Source: Paratinospora sagittata (lineage: Eukaryota > Streptophyta > Magnoliopsida > Ranunculales > Menispermaceae). From it: a stretch of DNA of 64,000 bases. A program made the position numbers and the translations under genes. Under the pieces are notes generated by a model. It saw only the letters and a list, made by a program, of their open reading frames with translations, made no database searches and was not told where the DNA came from. Where the stretch lies: the NCBI GenBank assembly GCA_035771175.1, contig JAYMFD010000634.1, positions 1 to 64,000 on the forward strand. The letters run 5' to 3'. This document shows positions 1 through 11,915 of the stretch, piece after piece. Positions within the stretch are counted from its first letter, which is position 1. Each line of letters begins with the position of its first letter.

Positions 1-494
1 TCAGTCCAGAATGAGATAACATGCAGCGAACTTTATCTACCAAAGTACGATTCATGCGTTCAGCAACACCGTTTTGGCGCTCTTGGGACTGTGAAATGTC
101 TGACAATCCCTTCATTCTCACAAAATTTCTGAAATGGGTCTGACTTGTATTCTCCTCCATTATCATATCTGAGCCTCTTAATCTTCTTTCCCGTTTGGAT
201 TTTTACCATTTTCTTCCATCTAAGAAAGATATCTAGCACTTCATCTTTATGCTTCATGGTATAAACCCAAACATAGCGTGAGAAATCATCAATGAAAGTA
301 ACAAACCAATGTTTACCGCCCAATGAAGCATTTTGAGAGGGTCCCCAAACGTCGGTATGAACATAATCCAATGTTCCTTTTGTGCGATGGACTGCAGTGC
401 CAAACTTGACTCTTGTCTGCTTGCCTAAGATACAGTGCTCGCAGAAGTCAAGTTTCCCGGTCTTTGCACCTTTAAGAGAACCTTGCTTTATCAA
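1..494 (-). pseudogene. Copia integrase fragment
   Basis: This continues the gag-protease frame after one stop. It shows the second half of the HHCC zinc site (CEHCILGKQ) and the start of the DDE core (HTDVWGP, then FIDDFSRYVWVY, then YDNGGEY). Near 60 the frame shifts by one base. The glutamate-containing part (QNGVAERMNRT) continues in another frame to the window edge. Confidence 0.85.
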
Positions 495-521
495 GGTTTG
501 AAGAGCCTTCTCTCCAACATG

Positions 522-1778
522 TCAGAGCCGCATGTGCCAAAGTCGGGAAGTGTCCGAGGAAACATCATTAGAACTGGTGCAGGCTGATACACTTTCGATT
601 ACTGTGTGTCCGTCAAGGAAATAGAGAACTCCACCTTCAATGGTTACCTTGTAACCACTGGAATCAAGGACTCCTAAGGAGATCAGATTTTTCTTCAGAT
701 ATGGAACATATCTGACTTCCGTGAGCCGTCTTGTTGTACCGTCATGCATCTTTAGGCGTACAGTTCCAATACCCTTTGTTTGGCAGGTATTGTTGTTGCC
801 CATGAGCACGACTCCTCCATCGAACTCATCCAATTTTGTGAACCAATGTCGATTTGGACACATATGATAGGAACAACCAGAATCTAATATCCATCTATCA
901 GACTGATTGTCTATAGATGAAACCGAGAATGCATAATCTTCTTCTGCTTTCTGTGCTACATTTGCATCTGTCTTGCCCTTATTTGGACAATCTTTCTTCC
1001 AGTGTCCCTTTTGGTGATAATAGGCACATTCATCCTTCGCAAGATGTTGACGTGAAGAAGGTCCTTTTGTCTTTGAGCGAGATCGGCCTCGCCTACTGGA
1101 TCTATCAGATCTGTTGTTAGCCCTGCCTCTGGATACCATCAAGGCTGCTGGTGATGCTTCCTTGTTATCGTGCTGGTCCTTCCTTCGATACTCGTTGTTC
1201 ACCAAAACATTTGAAACATCACTGAATTTAACCTCATCTTTACCATATAGCAAAGTTGTTGTTAAATGTTCATAACTTTCAGGCAAAGAGTTTAACAACA
1301 ATAGTGCCTTATCCTCATCAAGAGGTTTAACATCAAGATTTAGTAGATCAGCGAGAATCTTGTTGAAATTATCAAGATGCTCAATCATGGGAGTACCTTG
1401 CTTGTACTAAAAACGAAAGAGCTTCTTCTTCAGGTAGAGGCGATTCTCTACGCTTTTCGTCATGTACTTGTCCTCCAGTTTCTTCCAGAGACTTGTTGCC
1501 ATAGTCTCTTTCATGACAAAGTACTTATGATCTTTGGCCAAACAGAGTTTGATTGTTCCACAAGTTTGACGATTGACGAAATACCAATCATCATCGGACA
1601 TATCCTTGGGCTTGGTTTCCAAGGCGATATGTGATCCTTCCCGGAATAAGAGATCTTGAACTTCGCATTGCCACATGCCAAAGTTGTTGGTGCCGTTGAA
1701 TTTTTCCACCTCGAACTTTGCGTTGGACATCGAACTTCTTTGCCAAGGCCTGCTTGTGCTTGGGATTTCCTCCGCCAT
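522..1778 (-). pseudogene. Copia gag and protease, one in-frame stop
   Basis: The frame opens at 1778 with a gag N-terminus (KFEVEKFNGTNNFGMWQ is a typical Copia capsid start). A single stop near 1407 interrupts it, and the same frame resumes through a basic Arg/Ser-rich stretch and a zinc knuckle (CAYYHQKGHWKKDC, about 1015-975). The second zinc ligand is Tyr rather than Cys, so the CX2CX4HX4C knuckle is damaged. A retropepsin signature (ILDSGCSYHMC) follows. Another in-frame stop (TGA, about 520-522) separates it from integrase. Confidence 0.85.
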
Positions 1779-1941
1779 TTAGACCGAAGATATGTATGAC
1801 GCAGAAAAGTGCTTGAAAAAGGATAAACAACTCTAACTAAGCTATATCAATAACTTAGCAGCTGAATCTACAGAAACTGATTGCACGGTTGTGTCCGGAA
1901 CGGTCGAAAATGGTGGAAACAAGTCTGACTTTGCTGAAATC

Positions 1942-2337
1942 AGACGAACAGGGCGGATTGTTTGGGCTGGACCGCGGATGAACAGTGCGGATTGTGTGGG
2001 CTGGACCGCGGATGAATAGCGCGGACTGTTTGGGCTGGACCACGGATGAACAGTGTGACTGTGTGGGCTGGACCGCGGATGAATAGTGAGGGCTGTGTGG
2101 GCTGGACCTGAGAAACAATTATGGACCAAAACGATTGGGCCGGTGAACAATGTCGGACCAGTAGGCTGGACCGGTGATGAACTGTACCAACCAAGTGGGC
2201 TGGACCGGTAATGAACAATAACGACTGAGTAGACTGGACCGCGGATGAACAGTGCAGACTGAGTGTATGGGTCGGATGAACAGTGCCGGATCTGGGTCGG
2301 ATCCGGGTCAGAACAGCGCCGGGATGAACAATGTCGG
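1942..2337. repeat. Degenerate tandem array, ~33-35 bp unit
   Basis: About ten to twelve imperfect copies of a unit like GGATGAACAGTGCGGATTG followed by TGTGGGCTGGACCGC lie in the leader of the Copia element. The unit is not a multiple of three, so the overlapping repetitive open frames here are by-products. The GATGAACAGTG core resembles the short arrays in the Gypsy LTRs at 45.8 and 62.2 kb. Confidence 0.8.
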
Positions 2338-2865
2338 CAAACGCTGTATGGGGATCAAACTTTGATCGGCTCCTGGGAACTCGTTTCTTGTCCGTTTTTC
2401 TCGCCGTTGATTGCGTTGGACTCATGGAAACAAGAGCTACCTCCACGAGTGATCAGAAAACAGTTCCGATCACTTTTATAGAATCTCAAAATTTCGACTC
2501 AGTCTCGAAAAATTTAACAGAGGGTCCGTTTTTTCTTCCAAAGCTTAACCTCGGACCAATTTGTTGTGCAGAATCGTGGTAAAGCATGAAAGAAAAAACA
2601 AGACAACAAATTTAACGTGGTTCGGCAAATTGCCTACGTCCACGGGAGACAACAAACTTGTATTATTAGAGATTACAAACTACACCCTTAGGTGAATCTT
2701 AAAGATTGGATCTCTTAAATAGATCTCTCAGAATAGATTTCTCTGACTCTCAGGAATGAATTTGAAGAATGAAGTTAAGCTATATTTATAGGAGTATTCA
2801 GGGGTATTTTCGTAATTATAAATATAAAATATAATATATATTTAATATTATAATAATAACCCTTT

Positions 2866-2934
2866 CAGCGCGCGGCTGCCGCATTCGGCGCCACTTTTAC
2901 TTTCGGCGCGCGGCGGCCGCATTCGGCGCCTCTT
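2866..2934. repeat. GC-rich tandem duplication, ~33 bp
   Basis: A sequence of the type CGCGCGGCNGCCGCATTCGGCGCC occurs twice in a row, immediately after an AT-rich run. It is strongly GC-rich compared with its surroundings and contains CG-rich self-complementary parts. Confidence 0.7.
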
Positions 2935-3009
2935 TTCCTTGTCTGCCACATGTGGGTGGTCCCCACACATTTGAGGAACTGAAAGCCATGTTGACGCTTG
3001 TCAATTAGA

Positions 3010-3022
3010 GGCTCTGATACCA
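3010..3022 (-). promoter_or_regulatory. Primer-binding site, tRNA-iMet type
   Basis: On the minus strand this reads TGGTATCAGAGCC, the standard match to the 3' end of plant initiator methionine tRNA. It directly follows the LTR end ...TTTTACA at 3023, which fixes the orientation and the LTR boundary. Confidence 0.9.
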
Positions 3023-3343
3023 TGTAAAATCACATAAAAGAGAACAAAGAAGAATACATAATAAAGCTATCTTAGTGAAGCTTGTTGACGCTTTAACAAT
3101 GGTGAAAACAAAACAGAGGAAGAAGAAGAGGAAGAAGAAGGAAAAGAGATTGAGAACATAAAAAAATGTTCTTCAGCGTATACTCTTTCTATTATCTGTC
3201 TCATATATATATACAATCGAGAATGATCTCAGCCATTCAATCATAACACCTTGGATCAACTAACTGACTTTCACCCAAAATATCTTACAGTTACAGACTT
3301 AACTATCTCAGCTCAACAGCTTAACAGATAACAACTTATTACA
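3023..3343 (-). repeat. 5' LTR of the partial Copia element
   Basis: The LTR ends in TTTTACA immediately before the primer site. Its start is put at 3343 (TGTAATAAG on the minus strand), although TGTTATCTG at 3332 is also possible. Its body is repeated in reverse orientation at 3361-3650. Confidence 0.7.
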
Positions 3344-3360
3344 GTAATGCTCAGTTTCTA

Positions 3361-3650
3361 TGAAGCTGTTGAGCTGAGATAGTTAAGTCTGTAACTGTAA
3401 GATATTTTGGGTGAAAGTCAGTTAGTTGATCCAAGGTGTTATGATTGAATGGCTGAGATCATTCTCGATTGTATATATATATGAGACAGATAATAGAAAG
3501 AGTATATGCTGAAGAACATTTTTTTCTGTTCTCAATCTCTTTTCCTTCTTCTTCCTCTGTTTTGTTTTCACCATTGTTAAAGCTTCAACAAGCTTCACTA
3601 AGATAGCTTTATTATGTATTCTTCTTTGTTCTCTTGTATGTGATTTTATA
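3361..3650 (+). repeat. Inverted copy of the same LTR
   Basis: This is the reverse complement of about 3023-3323, with few mismatches and a small indel in the GAA/TTC-rich part. It ends ...TTTTATA rather than ...TTTTACA. No primer site or coding sequence follows it, so it is a lone LTR placed head-to-head with the first, leaving a spacer of under 40 bp. Confidence 0.85.
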
Positions 3651-3949
3651 CGTACTACCCTTACAGAAGAGTCATATCTCGAATTTTACTAAAAACCTTG
3701 TAGATACTTCGATTTGGGCAACTAGATACTTTCTAGAAAGGTCTATGAGTCCACTTTCAAAGAAAATTTACGGAAATGAATATTGAGTTATAGTTGAGAG
3801 ATATGACTCGAATATCATAAGTTGGTCTGGTATTGGTACCGTAGCAACCGTCAAAATTAGATTCTTTTTTTAAAAGGTGTTTTTCACGATTTAGAATCAA
3901 CCATGATTCTTGGCACCTCCTTCAATTTTTTGTGAAATTAAATAAAACC
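3651..3949. other. No gene seen
   Basis: This is AT-rich sequence without a convincing coding frame or repeat boundary. Confidence 0.5.
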
Positions 3950-4760
3950 TGTTGGACCATCAGCTCCGATGAGCTGACCTCTGTAGTGTACGAGCCAACC
4001 TTACATATTTAGAGCTTATCAAGACTACAGGTAAGAATTGGCGAGGGGGAACAAGAATCGTGTACGAAATACGTGATTCTACTGATAGCTCAGCTCGAAC
4101 AGCCTGAAATCGACCCGACTAATGGGAAGTTGCCGAGCTGAGCCGGGGAGAGAGTTTTATGAAAATCTCAAAAATGACAGCTCAACTCAGGTGGGCACAG
4201 CTCAACGATCCAAGTCGACCCTTTTAAATAAACGTGCAGAGAATTAGAGAGTCGTCGCATCTCGAGAAATTTAGAGTAGATATACATATCGAATGAGGAT
4301 TTTGATATAAGGATAGAATAAAATTCTTTATCAAAGATGAAGGAGGAAGATACGGTTTACCCAGTTTGACCTTTTCGAAATAAATGAGCTCATTCATCTC
4401 ATTTTGACCTATTGTGAGATGACATATAACACATGTCTATTAGGCAGTTAGTCACCTTAATTAGAGAACCTTCTTTATAAATAGACCTACAACCCTGTAC
4501 GTGTAATTTTTTATAAGGGTTAGTGTTATAATCTTGAATAAGCTCTAACTTAAGCATTAGAGGGTCTTTGGCTGGCACCACACTTGTGCTCCTTACGATA
4601 GTTCTATTTCTTTCTTTCTTCTCAGATATAGTTGATAAATCCTCGCTCGAGTCGGAGAGTTCACACTTTTATTAGTTCATCTTCTCTACGTATTCATCTA
4701 CTTAGTATTGATCAGATTTTGTACCAACAAAATCTTTTAATAAATTTCTTAAAATTATTT
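3950..4760 (+). repeat. Probable old Gypsy-type LTR relic
   Basis: A TATA-like box in TTCTTTATAAATAGACC (about 4470) is followed by a segment of the type TTAAGCATTAGAGGGTCTTTGGCTGGCACC, which is typical of the transcribed part of many plant Gypsy LTRs. Repeated AGCTCAGCTCGA/GAGCTGAGC motifs lie upstream. I found no TG...CA ends or target duplication, so the limits are approximate. Confidence 0.4.
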
Positions 4761-5580
4761 TTAAACATTTTGCATGCAACTGTAAAAATACTCATATTGA
4801 TCGGTTTATTTTTCGAAAGTTATTAAAATGACATGTATAATTACTTGAATAATTTTTATAAATTCAAACATGACATATTTTTCTCAAAAAATTTATAAAA
4901 TTTAACAACACTTTACGAGCGAATTTTTAAAAATTATTTCGTGAAGAATGCCATTTATTTAAAAGAATATTACTATTGAGCCTTAATTTGTTTTAATTTA
5001 TTAATGAGGTTTCGGTATTGATAGTGGATAGTTTTTTTTTTGAAGGTCAAATAATTTATACTCATAGTAAAAATGAATTTTCTTTATAGAAGTATATATG
5101 TAACATTATTATTTAAAACATTTACATTTTTTGTAAAATTATGGATTATCTTCTTTTCTCGTGCCCCTTTTGTTCCTATTAAACCCTAAACCCTTCTTCT
5201 TAACCAAAAAGGCGTTAACCAAGTGGTTGGATAAAGGGGCAAGTAACTAAGAAGTTGTGTCCTCTTTTAGAATCAATATAATTATTCTTAGTGAATTATT
5301 TTTATTTTTATATTATTATTATTTTTTTGTACCTTTTTTTAACACCCGATATGTGTCCTCTTCCTTTTTGAGACAAGATTAATCCTTCGAGGATTTGTAG
5401 GGACAAAGACACCTCTTTCAACAGGGATGGACGAGGGCGGGCTCTCGTGATGAGTCCATCAATCACACCTTGTAGTTCGCTCCCCAAACCAACGAACCAA
5501 CTCCTTGTTAGTTTTTATTTTTTATTTTTATGATATTTGTTTTGATTTTTCTTGAGAATAATTATTGCCATGAAGTATTA
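4761..5580. other. AT-rich spacer, no gene
   Basis: I see no supported coding frame here. A less AT-rich patch at 5340-5510 does not match anything I recognise. Confidence 0.5.
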
Positions 5581-6274
5581 TATTTTGAGGGCGCAACTAT
5601 TTAAACCACAAAAGCCATCTTTCTACTGCATCCTATTTTTATCACAAAATATAAAAAACTCCTATCCTTACCCCATTAAACTTTTCAAAACACCCTTATC
5701 ATTTTCTTTCATATTTCAACCCTTTTCAAAACACTTTCTTCAACTTCCTCTCCATTTTTTTTTCAAATTTTCACACTCAAAACCCTAACTCACTACACTC
5801 AAAATCCTAAATCACTACAAAAACTTCATTGCTATAATCTTCTTTTTAGATAAAAAAAACCGGTGCTTTTGCTTCGTGCGTAGCGACATTTCATCGTTTG
5901 AGATTCGAAGTTTCGAGGGTGAAATTCACTAAATTTGAAGAGATTTGTTGTGTTTTCTTTTTTCTTTCCTTTTTTTTGTCATATTTAGTATTTAGATTAT
6001 GTGAAATCGAATGTTTTGGTATTTTTATTCGCAGAAAACATCGCTGGAAAAGGGAGGAAAATCGACATGGGTAAGAAGGAATTGCGATCAGTTTGGACCT
6101 ACGATACCGAATCGATCATGATAGGTTCCGTTGGAGACGACCGAAGCTAATGTTTTAGGTTTTGTCCTCTTCGACCGAACAGTTCAAAAAAATTATTTTT
6201 TGACATTTAATTCATTGAATTAACTATTTATCATGTTTTGCATGTATAAATGCCAAGAAGAAGAGGTGAGAGTT

Positions 6275-6427
6275 TGTAATACCCCTGGTTTACACAAAAA
6301 TAAAAATAAAATAAAATAAAAATCGGGTGGTGCTCGAAGGGCACCCTTCTTTTCTATAAAAGGGGGCTCCCTCCCCCCTCATTTCTCACACCACTCCTCC
6401 TCACTCTCTCTCTCTCCCTCTTTTGAG

Positions 6428-6483
<56 letters not shown>

Positions 6484-6741
6484 GAGACTCTCTCTCTCTC
6501 TCTCTTAGTGACTCTCCACTGGTATGGTGCAGAGCCGCTGCCCAGCAAAGAGCGCGAAACATCAAGTGTTCAATTTGAATGTAGTAACAAAACATAGGTT
6601 TGTGTGTCTTATGACTTTTCATAACGCTTTCATTCATTTATCATTATGTCTATTATTTATTTACACTGCATTATTGCATATAATGTTCATATATATCATA
6701 GTTATGCCTTAATATTTGGAGTCCACGTATTACATTGTTAC
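6275..6741 (+). repeat. 5' LTR of the Gypsy element, first part
   Basis: This aligns with the beginning of the 3' LTR at 14054. It shares the same TTTCTATAAA TATA region, CCCCCCTCATTTCTCACACC, and the CACTGGTAYGGTGCAGAG segment. It carries an expanded CT microsatellite. It is interrupted at GTTAC (6737-6741). Confidence 0.9.
6431..6506. repeat. CT microsatellite
   Basis: About 25 CT units (6431-6480), a short TTTGAGA interruption, then about 9 more units. In the 3' LTR the same place has only short CT runs, so it expanded after insertion. Confidence 0.95.
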
Positions 6742-8879
<2,138 letters not shown>

Positions 8880-8884
8880 GTTAT

Positions 8885-9423
8885 TACGCTGGATTAGTGG
8901 TCAATTTGACTCAACCAGACTTAGTCTTGTCCTCAGTAACTTTGAATAGTGAACGGAAGGTAGCTTGCTGCTCTAGAAGACTTGGTGTTTAAGCGAGACC
9001 TTGTGTTCCGACCTCTTGACCTGGAGACTGGTCTGGTTGGTTCTATTGAAAGTTTTCTGCTTGTATAAGTGATACTAGACCTCCTAACAATGCACGCGGT
9101 GGTGCCGACCCTGATAAGCATCATTAGGTGCTGCCAAATCCTGTCTAATATTAGTAAAGACAGGACCCGCACATGCATAGTCATCATACATGAAATAAGA
9201 ACCACCTAGGGACGTAAGTGGTTTGTGACCTGTGATGTATTTACTGGTGCAATTGTGCCCACTGTTATTGATATTTTCCCTTGTGATGGACGTACAATAT
9301 GAACCTAGGATTACCTGGAGATGAACATTTGTACGTAAACCTAGGGCGAGGAATGGTCGCAGAGCTATTACGAGACGGTGTTATGCATACATTCTGGTTA
9401 AGCCACGTTGTACTATTTATGAT
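8885..9423 (+). repeat. 5' LTR of the Gypsy element, second part, truncated
   Basis: This matches the 3' LTR from TACGTTGGATTAGTGG onward up to TTTATGAT (about 9422). The sister LTR continues there with a further ~370 bp that are missing here. Confidence 0.85.
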
Positions 9424-10055
9424 ACTACCCAAAAATCAAATCACGTACCTTTAGGAAATCAAACACAAGGTGGCACTACCCAAAAATTAAAAACTCGTTG
9501 GCGATATTCATCATGAATAACTGCCCTATAATAAACATTGGCGATATTCCTTAGAATAACTGCCCCATAATAATCAATGGCGATATTCCTTAAAATAACT
9601 GCCGCATATGTGTGATTCTTATCTTAATTGTGTTCTTTAGTGATGTCACACCATACATACAACCTAAGTATGATATTAATTGTATTCACAAGCCATATTC
9701 AAATTCCACTACACATAGTATCATGTCACAATGCCAAATATAATAGTATTAACGCATAGATTTTGCTATGCCAATATTCTCAAGTCATGTATTTCATCAT
9801 CAGGCATTATAATATACAAATGAATTTAATTACCACATGAATTGCATACATCCAATTATCATTTGATCAGAACAAAAATTATGCTGACACACATATCATC
9901 ATAGTTAACAATCACAACATGGTATATATGAAATCATGTAAAATAGACATGCAAGAGCAATCTAATAATACTATAGACCTAATTAATTTAACATTCCTAT
10001 CTATATATCAAAATAAAATATTATGAAGGCATAGAATCATCCCCACCTAAATCGG
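9424..10055 (-). repeat. LTR fragment of the 16858-19608 family
   Basis: This is the reverse complement of about 18400-18930 inside the solo LTR at 16858-19608. Shared blocks include ACGTACCTTTAGGAAATC/GATTTTCTAACGGTACGT, GGCGATATTCCTTAGAATAACTGCC and TAGGTGGGGATGATTCTA. Here the GGCGATATTCC unit (~39 bp) is repeated three times (9498-9605) but occurs once in the other copy. It abuts the PP2C pseudogene directly. Confidence 0.8.
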
Positions 10056-10870
10056 TTAGTCCCAAAAGTGTTGAGATTCCTCGACATTGGGTGTTATCAA
10101 CCTTCTCATGAGTCTTCCTGCCATACATCTCCTTACTACCTGACATGCAACCTCATTTGACATGACATCCCATAAACCGTCGCTTGCTAGTATCAAGAAC
10201 TTGTCGTCCACTCTACGCTCACTTATTATGACCTCGGGTATGGGGATTACATAAGGTTTGAGGTAGTAATCACCAATTGATCTAGAAGTAGCAAGTACTC
10301 CTAGGACACGGTAGCCATTCCAATTTATGACCCTTCCACTAGCAGCTTCCACTCTCTACATTTCATCAGGTCTGTCGGGCTTGTGATCACGTGACATCGG
10401 CACGGCCACACCACGGCGAGACAGCACAACTCTCGAGCCTCCACAATTAGCCACAACCACCTCCTCCTCGAGATTGGTATTTTCCTGATCATCTTGAAGA
10501 TACCGATATTTCAATCAGTTCGCCACTGGTGCCGGTGTCGTTCTCCAACGAAGATGATGTCGGCGATAGCGTTTGCATTAATAACGAATCGTGAAGGTAT
10601 TATTGCTGCTTCTGTTCGTTCCTTTTGTTTCCGGCCAGAATCACATGATGAACATCTGATTCGGGAATCGTAGCGACTGTTGTGATCTTCGTTTGAATCC
10701 ACGTTCATCTTCTTCTGGTCCAATCGCTTCCGGCGAGCATCCCTCACTTCCTTCACACAAACTCTGGTCCTCTTGCCGGCGCAAGGCTGCATGAAGGCTG
10801 GCGATTCAGCTCCTGTAAGATTCTCCGTCCGAGCTGCAACAGCTAAACTCTTCTTCTTCTTCTTCTCCAT
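10056..10870 (-). pseudogene. PP2C protein phosphatase pseudogene, clade A-like
   Basis: The minus strand encodes a type 2C Ser/Thr phosphatase core resembling the ABA-related clade A enzymes. It has an N-terminal part with RKRLDQKKM, then [24 protein letters not shown], a stop, [21 protein letters not shown], and [20 protein letters not shown]. The family normally has GDSRAV, so the Asp is Gly here. The stop (TAG at about 10355) sits within the usual [12 protein letters not shown] segment. Much of the central catalytic domain between the N-terminal part and CGGSRVV is missing, and the 3' end stops at an LTR fragment. It lies inside a Gypsy element, antisense to it, in place of gag-protease-RT. 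Confidence 0.85.
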
Positions 10871-11234
10871 AGCAAATGATATGCTCTGCGGCTAAAGAAA
10901 AGAGGCGCGTTTCTATTTCTGAATCAGCGGAGAGTTTAGAGAGAGAGGTTTGCGCGATTGGGTTTCGAGAGAGAGAGAGAGAAGCGTGATTAGGTTTTGA
11001 GAGAGAGAGTTTCAAGCGAGAGGGGCTTGTGCGATTGGGTTTCAACAATTGGGGTTGAGAGTCACGGCGAGAGCGAAGTTGCAGAGCGAGATTGCAGGCG
11101 AGATTGCAGGACGAGAGAGCAAAGAGTCACGACGAGAGTGAGATTGCGAAATTGGAAGGTAGATATTTTAAGAATTTTCAGGGATTACGTTTGAAATTGG
11201 AAAGTAGATTTTTTTAGATTTTTCAGGGGATTAC
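10871..11234 (-). other. Sequence upstream of the PP2C relic
   Basis: On the minus strand this is CT-rich, like a plant 5' leader, just ahead of the PP2C start. At 11148-11234 a ~45-bp unit (GAAATTGGAARGTAGATWTTTT...TTTTCAGGGATTAC) is duplicated. Recognisable Gypsy RT sequence starts right after it, at 11235. Confidence 0.5.
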
Positions 11235-11915
11235 AAGATCCTTCAAAAGTTGAAGCAATATTAAACTGGAAGCAACCTACCACTGTTACTCAAATTCGGA
11301 GTTTTCTCGGTTTGGTTGGCTACTACAGGCGCTTCATCAAGAACTTCTCCAAGATTGCTGAACCTAAGAAAAAACTCACTCGAAAAGACATACGATTCAT
11401 CTGGAACGCAACCTGTGAATCGTCATTTCAGGAATTGAAAAAATGTCTCACGACAGCACCGATACTAATCTCTTCAAGAAATGGAGTTTCGAATTTCATT
11501 ATACACCGACGCCTCTCTCCAAGGCTTAGGTGCAGTACTAATGCAAGATGACCAAGTTGTTGCATATGCTTCTAGACAATTAAAGATCCACGAGGATAAT
11601 TATCCGACGCACGACTTGGAACTTGCACCTGTCGTATTCGCACTAAAGTTATGGCGTCACTACCTATACGGTGAGCGGTTCGAGGTTTTCTCAGATCACA
11701 AAAGCCTCAAGTATATCTACTCTCAGAAATACCTAAACTTACGCCAAAGAAGATGGTTGGGATTTTTGAAAGACTACTACTTTCATTTCCAATATCATCT
11801 GGGAAAAGCCAATGTTGTGGCAGATGCCCTAAGTAGAAAGTCATATGTTGCTACGTGTACCCTCAAATTCGAAATGGGAAAGTTGGCTACGGAGATGGAG
11901 AATTACAACTTATAG
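11235..11915 (+). pseudogene. Gypsy RT end and RNase H
   Basis: The segment begins in the RT thumb ([16 protein letters not shown], then [20 protein letters not shown]), after the catalytic YxDD region has been lost. A frameshift near 11480-11520 separates it from RNase H ([17 protein letters not shown]..., then [10 protein letters not shown], then [12 protein letters not shown]). The frame stops at 11913. No functional RT can be made. Confidence 0.9.

Larger units (their letters stand above)
1..3022 (-). mobile_element. Partial Ty1/Copia retrotransposon, 5' part
   Basis: Read on the minus strand, the order is primer-binding site (3010-3022), long leader (1779-3009), gag, protease and integrase, with the window edge cutting the element before RT. 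The order protease-integrase before RT is the Copia order. One reading frame runs from 1778 to about 60 with only two stop codons, then shifts by one base in the integrase core, so the copy is dead but not very old. The leader is unusually long (1.2 kb) and is largely filled by a degenerate tandem array and a GC-rich duplication. Confidence 0.85.

Noticed and set aside
1842..2446. Repetitive open frames rich in Ser/Pro/Ile on the minus strand
   Set aside because: They are translations of the 33-35-bp tandem array in the Copia leader; unit length is not a multiple of three and no start or domain fits.
6354..6637. Glu/Arg-rich frames on the minus strand
   Set aside because: They are translations of the CT microsatellite in the Gypsy 5' LTR.
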